DNA from: Candidatus Woesearchaeota archaeon
GTDB lineage: Archaea > Nanobdellota > Nanobdellia > SCGC-AAA011-G17 > PNOQ01
Reading direction: 5' to 3'
Length of the DNA: 35,553 nt
Assembly: GCA_018302135.1 (NCBI GenBank)
Contig: JAGWAE010000005.1
Span: forward strand, 1 to 35,553
Position numbers and translations under genes: made by a program. The first letter of the stretch is position 1; every line of letters starts with the position of its first letter. This document shows positions 17,914-27,700 of the stretch, piece by piece. The notes beneath the pieces were generated by a model, which did no database searches, had not been told where the DNA came from, and saw nothing but the letters and a program-made list of their open reading frames with translations.

Positions 17914-19011
17914 ATGATGATTGATCAAAAAAAGAAAAGAGAAATGAAAAAAATAATTGATACTTTGAAAAGTATTAAAGGTAGACATACTGAGTTAGTT
18001 AGTGTTTATGTTCCTGCTGATTATAATTTGATTAAAATTATTAACCATTTATCTGAAGAACAAGGTACTGCAGGTAATATTAAAGATAAAAGAACGAGAC
18101 AAAATGTTATTGATTCTTTGGAAAGGATTATTAGACATTTAAGATTGTTTAAAAAAACACCGCCTAATGGGCTGGCTATTTTTGCTGGCAATATTAGTGA
18201 TAATGATAGTCAAATAAATATACAAGTTTTTAGCGTTGAACCACCTACACCATTAAATATCAGAATGTATAGATGTGATCAAATTTTTGTTACAGAAGCA
18301 TTGGAAGATATGTTAAAAGATAAACAAACTTATGGTTTGATTGTTATTGATAGAAGAGATGGGACTTTGGGTTTGTTGAATGGGAAATCTATAACTGAAT
18401 TGTCTAGTTTTAGTTCAAATGTTCCTGGAAAAACAACTAAAGGTGGGCAAAGTCAAACTCGTTATGCAAGATTAAGAGACGAGGCAGCTCATAATTTCTT
18501 TAAAAAAGTTGGTGCTGCTGCGAATGATGCTTTTTCGCAAATTGCTGAATTGAAAGGAATATTAATTGGTGGGCCTGGTCCCACTAAAGAAGATTTTATT
18601 TCTGGTGATTATTTGCAAACTAGAATTAAAGAAAAGATAATTGGTGTAAAAGATTTAAGTTACACTGAACATTTTGGTTTAGTTGAACTTGTTGATAAAA
18701 GCCAGGATGTATTTGCTCAAGAGGGTTTTGTTGAAGAAAAGAAAGTAATGGAGAAATTTTTTAATGCACTTTCTGCTAAAGGTGGAAATAAAGCTGTGTA
18801 CAGAGAAGAAGAAGTTAGAAAAGCTTTAGAAGTTGGTGCTGTTGAAGTTCTTTTATTATCTGAGGATTTGGATGATGCTAAAATTGAAGAGCTTGAGAAG
18901 AAAGCTGAAATGATTGGTGCGGAAGTTAAGATAATTTCCTTGGAGACGAATGAAGGACAGCAATTGAAGTTTTTTGGTGGGGTGGCTGCAATTTTGAGGT
19001 TTAATATTTGA
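17914..19011 (+). CDS. prf1: Archaeal peptide chain release factor 1 (aRF1)
   Basis: GTAGNIKDKRTRQNV, YRCDQIF (YxCxxxF), GKTTKGGQSQTRYARLRDEAAHNFFKKV (GGQ). Confidence 0.96.
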   Translation: MMIDQKKKREMKKIIDTLKSIKGRHTELVSVYVPADYNLIKIINHLSEEQGTAGNIKDKRTRQNVIDSLERIIRHLRLFKKTPPNGLAIFAGNISDNDSQINIQVFSVEPPTPLNIRMYRCDQIFVTEALEDMLKDKQTYGLIVIDRRDGTLGLLNGKSITELSSFSSNVPGKTTKGGQSQTRYARLRDEAAHNFFKKVGAAANDAFSQIAELKGILIGGPGPTKEDFISGDYLQTRIKEKIIGVKDLSYTEHFGLVELVDKSQDVFAQEGFVEEKKVMEKFFNALSAKGGNKAVYREEEVRKALEVGAVEVLLLSEDLDDAKIEELEKKAEMIGAEVKIISLETNEGQQLKFFGGVAAILRFNI

Positions 19012-19012
19012 A

Positions 19013-19531
19013 ATGGAACAGGACAGAAATAAAATAGAGGCAATATTGTTCACAACTGGACAATTCTTAACAGTTGAAGAAATTAGTAAAATGTGTGGAA
19101 TTGGTAGTATTGGTTACATTAAAGGAATTTTAGGAGAATTAAAAGATGAATATAATAAGAAAGAATCTGCTTTAGAAATTGTTAATGAAAAAGACAAATG
19201 GAGATTAAATATAAAAAAAGATTATATGTATTTGACTGAAAAATTATTAACTGATGCTGAACTAGATATGCCAACTCAAGAAACTTTAGCAGTTGTAGCG
19301 TATAAACAACCAGCAGTACAATCTGTAGTTATAAAAACGAGAGGAAACAAAGCTTATGATCATATTAAATTATTAAAAGATGAAGGGTTTATCACATCTG
19401 AAAAATTTGGTAGAACTAAAATATTAAAATTAACTCAAAAATTTTATGATTATTTTGATGTTATGGAAGATCAATTGAAAGAAAAATTGGTTGAAAAGAT
19501 GCAAGATAATGCTGAAACCAAACCTTTATAA
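19013..19531 (+). CDS. scpB: Segregation and condensation protein ScpB
   Basis: IEAILFTTGQFLTVEEISKMCG, LAVVAYKQPAVQSVVIKTRGNKAYDHIKLLKDEGFI. Confidence 0.9.
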   Translation: MEQDRNKIEAILFTTGQFLTVEEISKMCGIGSIGYIKGILGELKDEYNKKESALEIVNEKDKWRLNIKKDYMYLTEKLLTDAELDMPTQETLAVVAYKQPAVQSVVIKTRGNKAYDHIKLLKDEGFITSEKFGRTKILKLTQKFYDYFDVMEDQLKEKLVEKMQDNAETKPL

Positions 19532-19553
19532 TAATTCTTAAATTTCCCAACAT

Positions 19554-20768
19554 ATGGACTGGTTAACTGGAGTATATTTATTTTATATACTGACTTCTTT
19601 GTATGTAACTTTTATTTCATTAATTATATACTATTCTATAAAACATAAATTTTTTGAAGAAGATTTGGAAGAATATATTCCAACTTTAACTGTTTTGATT
19701 CCTGCTTACAATGAAGAAGAAACTATTGCTAGTACTATTGAAGCAGTCCAAGCTAATGATTATCCTAAAGATAAATTAGAAATAATAGTTATTGATGATG
19801 GAAGTAAAGATAAAACTGCAGAAATTGTAAAAAAATATAAAGATGTTATTTTATTTTCAAAGAAAAATTCTGGAAAAGCAGATTCTATCAATCAGGCTAT
19901 TAAGAAAATTAAAGGTGAATTTTTTTGTATAATTGATGCGGATTCTTATCCTGAAAAAGATGCTTTGAGATTGTTAATGAGAAAGTTTAAGGATGAGCAA
20001 GTTGCTGCGGTTACTGGAACTATTCTTGTCAAAAATAAAAGAAATTTAATTGAAAAATGTCAAGCAATGGAATATGTTCTGATTGCTTGGACAAGAAGAT
20101 TATTGGATGCAGTGGATAGTGTTTTTGTTACTCCGGGAGCTTTAAGTGCTTATAGAAAATCTGCGGTTGAAAAAGTTGGCGGGTTTGATAAAAAAGTTAT
20201 GACTGAAGATATTGAAATAGCTTGGAATTTATTGAAACATAATTATAAAATCAGAATGGACCCACAAGCACATGCATTTACTAGTGTGCCTAGTACTGTA
20301 AAAGTTTGGTGGAGACAAAGAGTAAGATGGGATATCGGTGGATTTCAAACTTTTGATAAACACAGAAAAGCAATGTTTAAAACTAATTATAATATGTTTG
20401 GTGTGTTTGTAATACCTTTCTTTTTATCACATATAGTACTTTCTTTTACTGGTTTTTTTGTATTTCTTTACGTTTTATTGAAACAACTTTATAATTGGGT
20501 AGTATTCACTTTTTTGTCTATAGAAACTGATTCTCAAGTTTTTGACCTTTCTGAAATATACTTATTGCCTAATGTTTTTACGTACTTTGCTGTAGTTTTA
20601 GTCTTTCTTTTTGGTTATAGTATTTATCTTTCTTTAAAAACTTTGAAGAAAGCTGAAATAAAGATAGATTTAAGTTTCTTTGTGTATACCCTATTTTACT
20701 TAGCGACTTTCCCCATATTGCTGATAATCTCAGTGTATAAGTGGAAAAAAGGATATTCAAAATGGTAG
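19554..20768 (+). CDS. Family 2 processive-type membrane glycosyltransferase
   Basis: VLIPAYNEEETIASTIEAV, IDDGSKDKTAEIV, DADSYPEKDA, TEDIEIAWNLL, RQRVRW motifs; TM segments. Ends in TAG. Confidence 0.92.
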   Translation: MDWLTGVYLFYILTSLYVTFISLIIYYSIKHKFFEEDLEEYIPTLTVLIPAYNEEETIASTIEAVQANDYPKDKLEIIVIDDGSKDKTAEIVKKYKDVILFSKKNSGKADSINQAIKKIKGEFFCIIDADSYPEKDALRLLMRKFKDEQVAAVTGTILVKNKRNLIEKCQAMEYVLIAWTRRLLDAVDSVFVTPGALSAYRKSAVEKVGGFDKKVMTEDIEIAWNLLKHNYKIRMDPQAHAFTSVPSTVKVWWRQRVRWDIGGFQTFDKHRKAMFKTNYNMFGVFVIPFFLSHIVLSFTGFFVFLYVLLKQLYNWVVFTFLSIETDSQVFDLSEIYLLPNVFTYFAVVLVFLFGYSIYLSLKTLKKAEIKIDLSFFVYTLFYLATFPILLIISVYKWKKGYSKW

Positions 20769-21421
20769 AAAAAAATCCAAAAAGTGCGTTCTGGAAATCT
20801 TTAGTATTGACAATGATATTGTTTTTGATAGGAATTTCGTTAGGTATGTTGTTTGAATCTATCAGGACTAACTATGTTAAAGATAAATATGAAGAACTTG
20901 AATTTCAGTTGTTAGACTCACAACTAAGAACAAATTTTTATCAAAAATTAGATAATGACTTTTGTGATTATGCTATACAAGAAAATTTAGATTTTTCTGA
21001 TAGAATTTATCAAGAAGGTAGAAAGCTAGAAGTTTATGAAAAGTTCAATAAATTAGGAGATAATTTAGAAAAAGAAAAGAAAAAGTATGCATTATTAAAA
21101 GTTGAATTTTGGATGAATTCTAGAACTCTAAAAGAACAATGTAATGCTGAGTATACCAATATAATATATTTTTACAGAAATGAACCTTTAACAGATGAGG
21201 AAAAACAAGAGCAAAATGTTCAGTCTAGGATTTTATTAGATTTGAAAGAAAAGTATGGGGTGGATATAATGCTAATACCAATACCTCTTGATTTTAATAT
21301 TGGAGTTATAAACGTTTATACAAAATCTTTTGATATTACTAATTCACCAAGTATTTTAATTGATGATAGCATTAAGTTAGAAGGAATACATAGTTTAGAA
21401 GAGATAGAAAAATTAATATAA
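20762..21421 (+). CDS. Membrane-anchored protein with possible thioredoxin-like C-terminus
   Basis: N-terminal TM LVLTMILFLIGISLGMLF; C-terminal VINVYTKSFDITNSPSILIDDSIKLEG resembles a thioredoxin-fold ending; overlaps GT2 stop. Confidence 0.6.
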   Translation: MVEKNPKSAFWKSLVLTMILFLIGISLGMLFESIRTNYVKDKYEELEFQLLDSQLRTNFYQKLDNDFCDYAIQENLDFSDRIYQEGRKLEVYEKFNKLGDNLEKEKKKYALLKVEFWMNSRTLKEQCNAEYTNIIYFYRNEPLTDEEKQEQNVQSRILLDLKEKYGVDIMLIPIPLDFNIGVINVYTKSFDITNSPSILIDDSIKLEGIHSLEEIEKLI

Positions 21422-21441
21422 TTTTTTAACCTTTCTTTTTT

Positions 21442-21888
21442 ATGGGCGTTTGTGAAATTTGTGGTAGAATTGGGGAAGTTCGTGATGCAGTTGTTGAGGG
21501 TGCAATGGTACAAGTTTGTTCAAGATGTTCTAAACATGGAAATGTTGTTTTTATTCCAAAACCTGTGGCATTAGAAAGAAAAAAAGAAGTCGAATCTTTT
21601 GAATATATAGATGTTATTGTTGATAATTACTCTTCTTTAATTAAAGATGGAAGAGAGAAGAAAGGTTTAAATCATGAAGAATTGGCTAAAGCAATTGCTG
21701 AGAAAGAATCTGTTATCTCGCAAGTTGAAGCTGGCAATATGAAGCCTAATTTTAAGTTAGCAAAAAAGTTAGCAGTTTTTTTAAATATTGAGCTTATTGA
21801 AAATGTTGAATCTTCAAAAGAAGGGTATAAAAATATAAATTTTAAGGATTCTAGTCTTACTATTGGGGATTTACTTAAAAAAGAATAA
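21442..21888 (+). CDS. aMBF1-type transcription factor (N-terminal Zn ribbon + HTH)
   Basis: CEICGRIGEVRDAVVEGAMVQVCSRCSKHG; REKKGLNHEELAKAIAEKESVISQVEAGNMKPNFKLAKKLAVFLNI. Confidence 0.92.
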   Translation: MGVCEICGRIGEVRDAVVEGAMVQVCSRCSKHGNVVFIPKPVALERKKEVESFEYIDVIVDNYSSLIKDGREKKGLNHEELAKAIAEKESVISQVEAGNMKPNFKLAKKLAVFLNIELIENVESSKEGYKNINFKDSSLTIGDLLKKE

Positions 21889-21928
21889 AGCGAAAGATTT
21901 AAAAGAGGTCGTTTAATCTATTCTGGAC

Positions 21929-22201
21929 ATGGAAATCAAGATTATATCTATGGATAAAACTTCTATGAAAATTGAGCTAATTGGTGAAGATCATACTTTT
22001 GCTAATGCGTTAAGAAATGAGTTATGGGCTAATAAATCTGTTAGAATAGCAGGTTATAACATTGAGCATCCTTTAGTTAGTTCTCCTGTTTTGATGATTA
22101 ATTGTGATGGTAAAGAGGATCCAAAGAAGATATTGTTAAAAACTGTTGAATCTTTGAGAGAAAAGAATAATGAGCTAATATCTAAGCTTAAGAAACTTTA
22201 A
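21929..22201 (+). CDS. rpoL: DNA-directed RNA polymerase subunit L
   Basis: IELIGEDHTFANALRNELWANKSVRIAGYNIEHPLVSSPVLMI. Confidence 0.94.
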   Translation: MEIKIISMDKTSMKIELIGEDHTFANALRNELWANKSVRIAGYNIEHPLVSSPVLMINCDGKEDPKKILLKTVESLREKNNELISKLKKL

Positions 22202-22206
22202 TTATT

Positions 22207-22782
22207 ATGAGTAATACTTTTAAAAAAATATGGGACTTTTTATGGCATAGCGATTCTTTAGCTAGCTGGGTTGTGTCATTTATTGTTGCTTTTATTGTTG
22301 TTAAGTTTGTAATTTATGCTGGAATTGGGCTATTATTGGGAACTAGTTATCCTATTGTTGCCGTTGTTTCTGGGAGCATGGAGCATAATGGAGTAGGTTT
22401 TGACCAATGGTGGGAAGAAAATAAGGATTGGTACGAAAATAAAAATATAGCTAAAGAGGACTTTGAAACGTACATATTTAAGAATGGTTTTAATAAAGGT
22501 GATATAATGATACTAGTTGGTGATGAATCGAAAGATATAAATAAAGGTGATGTGATTGTGTTTCAAGCAAGTAATACAGCACATCCAGTAATTCATAGAG
22601 TGGTTAAAGTTTCGGAAAATGATAACGATTATTATTTTCAAACAAAGGGAGATAATAATGAAGATAGCTATGAACAACTTGGAGAAACTAAGATTAGTGA
22701 AGATAAGCTGATAGGAAAAGCAGTTATTAGGATTCCTTGGTTGGGCTGGGTAAAAATAATATTTGCGGAGATAATACAATGA
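22207..22782 (+). CDS. Signal peptidase I (archaeal/SipW-like)
   Basis: VVSGSMEHNGV, GDVIVFQASNTAHPVIHRVVKV, QTKGDNNEDSYE. Confidence 0.92.
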   Translation: MSNTFKKIWDFLWHSDSLASWVVSFIVAFIVVKFVIYAGIGLLLGTSYPIVAVVSGSMEHNGVGFDQWWEENKDWYENKNIAKEDFETYIFKNGFNKGDIMILVGDESKDINKGDVIVFQASNTAHPVIHRVVKVSENDNDYYFQTKGDNNEDSYEQLGETKISEDKLIGKAVIRIPWLGWVKIIFAEIIQ

Positions 22783-23099
22783 TAGCAAACTTATTTTGTC
22801 CGAAATGTGGAACAATAATGTTACCGGAAGGTAAGAAGTTAAAGTGCTCAGGTTGTAGCTATTCGCCTAGAAGCAAGCCAGAAAATATAATTCTAAAAGA
22901 AAAAGTTGAGGTTTCCAAAGAGCAAGAGATTGAAATAAGAGATCAAAAGGTAGAGACTTTGCCTAAAATAAAAGAAGATTGTCCTAAATGTGGTAATAAA
23001 TTTGCTTATTATTGGACTTTACAGACGAGAGCAAGTGATGAATCTGAGACAAGGTTCTTTGAATGTGTTAAGTGTAAGAATAGATGGAGATTGTATTAA
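22779..23099 (+). CDS. tfs: Transcription factor S (TFIIS/Rpb9-like)
   Basis: Two zinc ribbons: CPKCGTIMLPEGKKLKCSGC and CPKCGNKFAYYWTLQTRASDESETRFFECVKC; ATGA overlap with signal peptidase. Confidence 0.93.
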   Translation: MIANLFCPKCGTIMLPEGKKLKCSGCSYSPRSKPENIILKEKVEVSKEQEIEIRDQKVETLPKIKEDCPKCGNKFAYYWTLQTRASDESETRFFECVKCKNRWRLY

Positions 23100-23154
23100 T
23101 TATATCTTTTAGAATAGTAAATATTAAAAAGCGGGTTTAACTTTCCTATTTAAA

Positions 23155-23904
23155 ATGAGATTTGTTTTAGCTGAGCCAAAATTGTTGAAAGATAGCATTG
23201 GAGTTATTTCTGATTTAGTCAGTGATGTTAGAATGAAGTTTGATTCTGACAAAATGGAAATCATTGCTATGGATCCAGCTAATGTGGCTATGGTTGTCTA
23301 TAAACTGTTGAGTAGTTCATTTGTCGAATATAATGTTAAAAATTTGGAGACTATTGTTGTAAGTTTGGATAATTTAAAACAAATTTTAAGTAGATCTAAA
23401 CCATCAGATACTATAATATTTGAGTTGGATGAAAAAAAGAATAGGTTGAAGATTGAGTTTAAAGGTGAAACTTCAAAACATTTTACGTTATCGTTATTAG
23501 ATACTCATGAAAAAGATCAAAAAGTTCCAGAGTTAAAATTTACTGGAATAATAGAATTGAATACTTTATTGTTTAATGAAGCAATAGATGATATGGATAT
23601 TATTTCTGATTCTATAGTTTTTAATTTGAGTAAAGAAGGTTTGTTGATAGAATCTAGTGGAAATATTAGTGATGCGAGAGCACATTTAATTGCTATGGAA
23701 GGTACTAATATTGTTTGTGATACTGGTGATGTAATAAAATCAAAATACTCAATTGAATATTTAAAAAAAATTGCTAAAGGTGGAAAATTAGCAAATAAAG
23801 TTCTGATAAAATTTGGAGATGATTATCCACTCCAAGTTGAGTATAAAATAAAAGATAAATTGCAGTTAACTACTATTCTTGCACCAAGAGTAAGCAACGA
23901 TTAA
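23155..23904 (+). CDS. pcn: DNA polymerase sliding clamp PCNA
   Basis: DVRMKFDSDKMEIIAMDPANVAMV; YSIEYLKKIAKGGKLANKVLIKFGDDYPLQVEYKI. Confidence 0.96.
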   Translation: MRFVLAEPKLLKDSIGVISDLVSDVRMKFDSDKMEIIAMDPANVAMVVYKLLSSSFVEYNVKNLETIVVSLDNLKQILSRSKPSDTIIFELDEKKNRLKIEFKGETSKHFTLSLLDTHEKDQKVPELKFTGIIELNTLLFNEAIDDMDIISDSIVFNLSKEGLLIESSGNISDARAHLIAMEGTNIVCDTGDVIKSKYSIEYLKKIAKGGKLANKVLIKFGDDYPLQVEYKIKDKLQLTTILAPRVSND

Positions 23905-23940
23905 CCAAAACATTTATAAGTTTGGTTTTGTTTTTGTTAA
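23903..23940 (+). terminator. Putative terminator after PCNA: AACCAAA/TTTGGTT stem followed by T-rich tract
   Basis: 7-bp inverted repeat 23903-23909 / 23921-23927, then TTGTTTTTGTT; loop also contains TATA-like TTTATAAG. Confidence 0.4.
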
Positions 23941-23944
23941 AAAT

Positions 23945-24781
23945 ATGAAAAAGAGGGGACAGGCTACAGTTTTTATAATTCTGGGTATTGTTATTCTAGC
24001 TTTATTTGGGTTGTTGTTTTTTTTAAGAGGAAATTTAGTTTCTGATCTTTTTAATATTGAATCAACAAAACAATATGAATCTGCCGATATTGAACCTGTA
24101 AAAGATGTAATATCAAATTGTGTTGAATTGACTTTACTTGATGGTGTTGAATGGGTTTCTAATCATGGTGGATATTTTAATCCTGTCGATTCTCAAAAAT
24201 ATAGTAGAGATGCTGGAGAAATTTTAGTTTCTTATTCTTGGGGTAAAGATTTAGGAAGTAAATTACCAACTTTACAAGGATTAGGTGAACAAATTAATCT
24301 TTATATGAAAGAGCATAGTGCTGAAATTGAAGGATGTATTGATAGTGGTTTAATTGATTATAAAAAAAGTTGGACTATAACTAATGAAAAAAGTTTTAGT
24401 TTAGAAACTCCACAAATATCTGATAATATTGTTAGACAAAAAATTAATTATGATACAAATCAATTATCAGTTAAGAAAGATGATTATGCAGCAACTGCTA
24501 AAGAAATAATGGCTGAAGTTGAAATTGCTTTGGGGCAAGCACAAAGAATGGCTGTTGAAATAAGTTCTTGTTTCAATGGAGATTATTTACCAACTAACTT
24601 TAATACTTATTGTAATAATGGAGGTGTTCCATTTAGAGCTGAACTTTATAACATGAAATATCCTAATAATGTTGTGAGAATGTTGCATCAAGATTGTGGA
24701 AGATGTGATGACTGCTATGTGTTATTAATTCCAAACCAAGGAGGAGACATAGTATTTAATGTTGCATTGAGAATATGTTAA
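23945..24781 (+). CDS. Pilin-like secreted protein with class III-type signal peptide
   Basis: MKKRGQATVFIILGIVILALFGLLFFLRG; Cys-containing C-terminus. Confidence 0.7.
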   Translation: MKKRGQATVFIILGIVILALFGLLFFLRGNLVSDLFNIESTKQYESADIEPVKDVISNCVELTLLDGVEWVSNHGGYFNPVDSQKYSRDAGEILVSYSWGKDLGSKLPTLQGLGEQINLYMKEHSAEIEGCIDSGLIDYKKSWTITNEKSFSLETPQISDNIVRQKINYDTNQLSVKKDDYAATAKEIMAEVEIALGQAQRMAVEISSCFNGDYLPTNFNTYCNNGGVPFRAELYNMKYPNNVVRMLHQDCGRCDDCYVLLIPNQGGDIVFNVALRIC

Positions 24782-27700
24782 ATAAAAATAAATTTGGTTT
24801 AATATTTGGATTTTTATTAATAATAATTATTTCTAGTAATGTAAATGCTTTGCCTAGTTGTTGTTTGAAAACTAATGATAATCAGTTTTGTATAGATGAT
24901 GCTCTTAATTGTGCTAGTGGACAAAGTATATCTGGTTCTTGTGATGATTTGCAAATAACTCAATGTAATAAAGGAACTTGTGTTCCCTCTAATGGAGTTT
25001 GTTTATCTGATTATAGAAAAGAACAATGTACTTCTCAAGGTGGAATATTCTTTAGTGAACCTAAAGAACAGGTTAGTGAATGTAAAATTGGATGTTGTAA
25101 AGAAACAAGCACTTGTGGTGTGGTGCAGAAAACTCAGTGTAGTGGTGAGTTTGATGCAAGCATAACAGATTCTGCTACGTGTGATAGTTCTTGTGCTCCA
25201 AATGAATTAGGTTGTTGTGTTTCAAGTACAAATTGCGAATTTGGTAAAAGAATTGAATGTACTGATGGAACTTTTGAAGCTGGAAAACAATGTAATCAAA
25301 ATCAATTTTGTAATGCTAAATTTCCAACACATAAGTATACTGCTTGTGGTGATAATAATTTAATTGCTAATTCTGAATTGGATGTTTATTGGTATGATTC
25401 AAATGGTAATATGGAAGAGAAAGTTGGAACTAAAGATTCTAAAGGAGTTGTGTGGAAAGTAGATGGAAAAGATATGGATGGTGAATGTAAATATCCCGAT
25501 GAAAAATGTTTTGATCCGGATGAAAAAGGCGGAAGAGAAAATGCTTATTGTAAATCTACTGCTTGTATAATTGAGGGGCAATGTCCTGAATGTAAACCTG
25601 AAACTTTTTTACATGGAGAATCTATTTGTTTAGATATTTTTAAAGGGCATTTTACTAATGATCAAAAAAGTAAATATTTGAAAGAATACGTATTAGCTTG
25701 TGATAGTGGAGAAATTGTTGAAGATAGAGAATTAACTAGATCTGAAGAAATTTGTGTTGATACGAGTCAAGTAATTGATGGAGTAACAAGAAAAAAAGCG
25801 GATACAATTCCAAATGAATGGCAAAGTTGTTTGGGTTGTGGGGGAGATAGTTCTAGTGTTTTAGATTATGGAGGATATATTCCTATTTTTGGTGCAGTTC
25901 CAATGTCTGCTTTTGGAACTTGGTGTGGTACGGGCTCTATTTCTAATAGCGTTCCGGGTGGTTTTGGTGCAACTACTTGTGATGATATAAAAGGTGAAAG
26001 AGAGGTAACTATGTGTTATTATGATAATGACTTCTGGGCCCCATTAGGTTCATGTAATCCGGTTTATACTCCATCAACTTCTGAAAAATGTGGAGACTGT
26101 GGTAAAGGAGGAGATGGAAAAACTAACGTTTGTACTGAACAAGAATGTAATGCTCTAGGAGATTGTGAGTTTAAAGAAAATAAAGGTTTAGATGTTGATG
26201 GTTTAGCTCAAACCGGAGCTTTAGCTATTGGTGGGGCTACTGCTGTTATGGCTGCTTCGCAGGTTGCTTGTAATGCAATCGCATGGATTCCTGGTGCACA
26301 GGTTGTTTGCTTCCATACTTCTTTAAGTGGGGTTGGCGGTGTATTTGGAAGTTCATTATTCTGGGGAGTTTATAGTTTAGTTATTGGAACTACTGTAGGT
26401 AGTAGTCAAGGTTATGAAGATATGTATAATGATTTTTCTTATAATAAGGGAGGTTATTATGACTTGGCACAGTTTATTGCTGCAGGTAATGCCGTTTCTA
26501 GTTCTTTAGGCAAAGATGTTGGTGTTAATTATAATATGTGGTATCGTTCTACCTCTGCAGGAATTCAAGGAATGAATTTATTATTAGATCTTGAAAATGA
26601 AATTAGTCAGACTAGTGTTGGTAATACAGCAACTTCATTTTTTGCTGAAAAGATTGGAAGAAAGGTTCTATATAATCAAGCTTATGAAAAAGCTGTAAAA
26701 GAATTTGGGGGGACATTTGTTACTGAGGAAGCTTATAAAAAAGCTGCAGAGGAAGCTGGAAAAAAAGCAGGAGAAGCCGCTTCAAAAGAAGCAACAAAAG
26801 AAGCAGCAATTGGAGCTGGTTCAGTTCTCGCTAAAGTATTGAATGTGGCAGGAGTAGCTTATAGTGTTTATAGTGCAAGTGAGGCATGGCAAACTGGTAG
26901 TTGTAATCCTGAAACTGCGCATACTAATAGTGATCATTGTGAACAATGTGGTGCAGGTGAAGGTCAATTCTTCTGTACGGAAGATAGATGTAAGATACTT
27001 GGAGCAGATAATGGTCATTGTAAATATCTTCCTGGAAAGGATGGTGTAGATGGAACTTGCATAACTAATGATCCTGGGGATGTTGCGTTACCAAATATAG
27101 AAAGAATAAAATTAGAATTTTATGATATTAATGAGAGTTTTGTTTTAGAAAAAATTGTTGAAGATAATGTTTTAACTATGGATAATGCTATTGATTGGAA
27201 TAAAGCAGATTTAGTAAAAATTAATATAACAACTAGTAGCAGATCTAATTGTAAAGCTGGTTTTGTTGCCGAAGCTAATTATAGTGGAATGGAATACACG
27301 TTTGAAGATGGTTTTACTGAAACTCATACTTTGAACTTTAGTTTAACTGAAGAAATAAAAACAAATAGTGAATCTACTTTATTCATTAAATGTGAAAATA
27401 CTAATGGAAAAACACACGGTCCAAAAGACGATATGAATAGAATTGTGATGAAATTTAAAGCAAGACCAGATGTTATTCCTCCAACGTTCAAAAGTATTGA
27501 TCCATATACTGCATTTAGTTTGCCAGAAGGAACAAATAATATTACAGTAACTTTGAAAGTTTATGATAATAACGGAGTAGCTGGTTGTAAATTCTCTGAA
27601 GAAAAAACAAATTATGCTGAAATGGAAGGTACATTTAACAAAGGAAGTAAAATAGAATGTCCTGGTTCAACTGTAAAAGATTGTGATACATTTACAAATA

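Noticed and set aside
17914-19011. Stop-codon reassignment suggested by aRF1 NIKD
   Set aside because: TAA, TGA and TAG all occur as plausible terminators of recognisable genes in this window.
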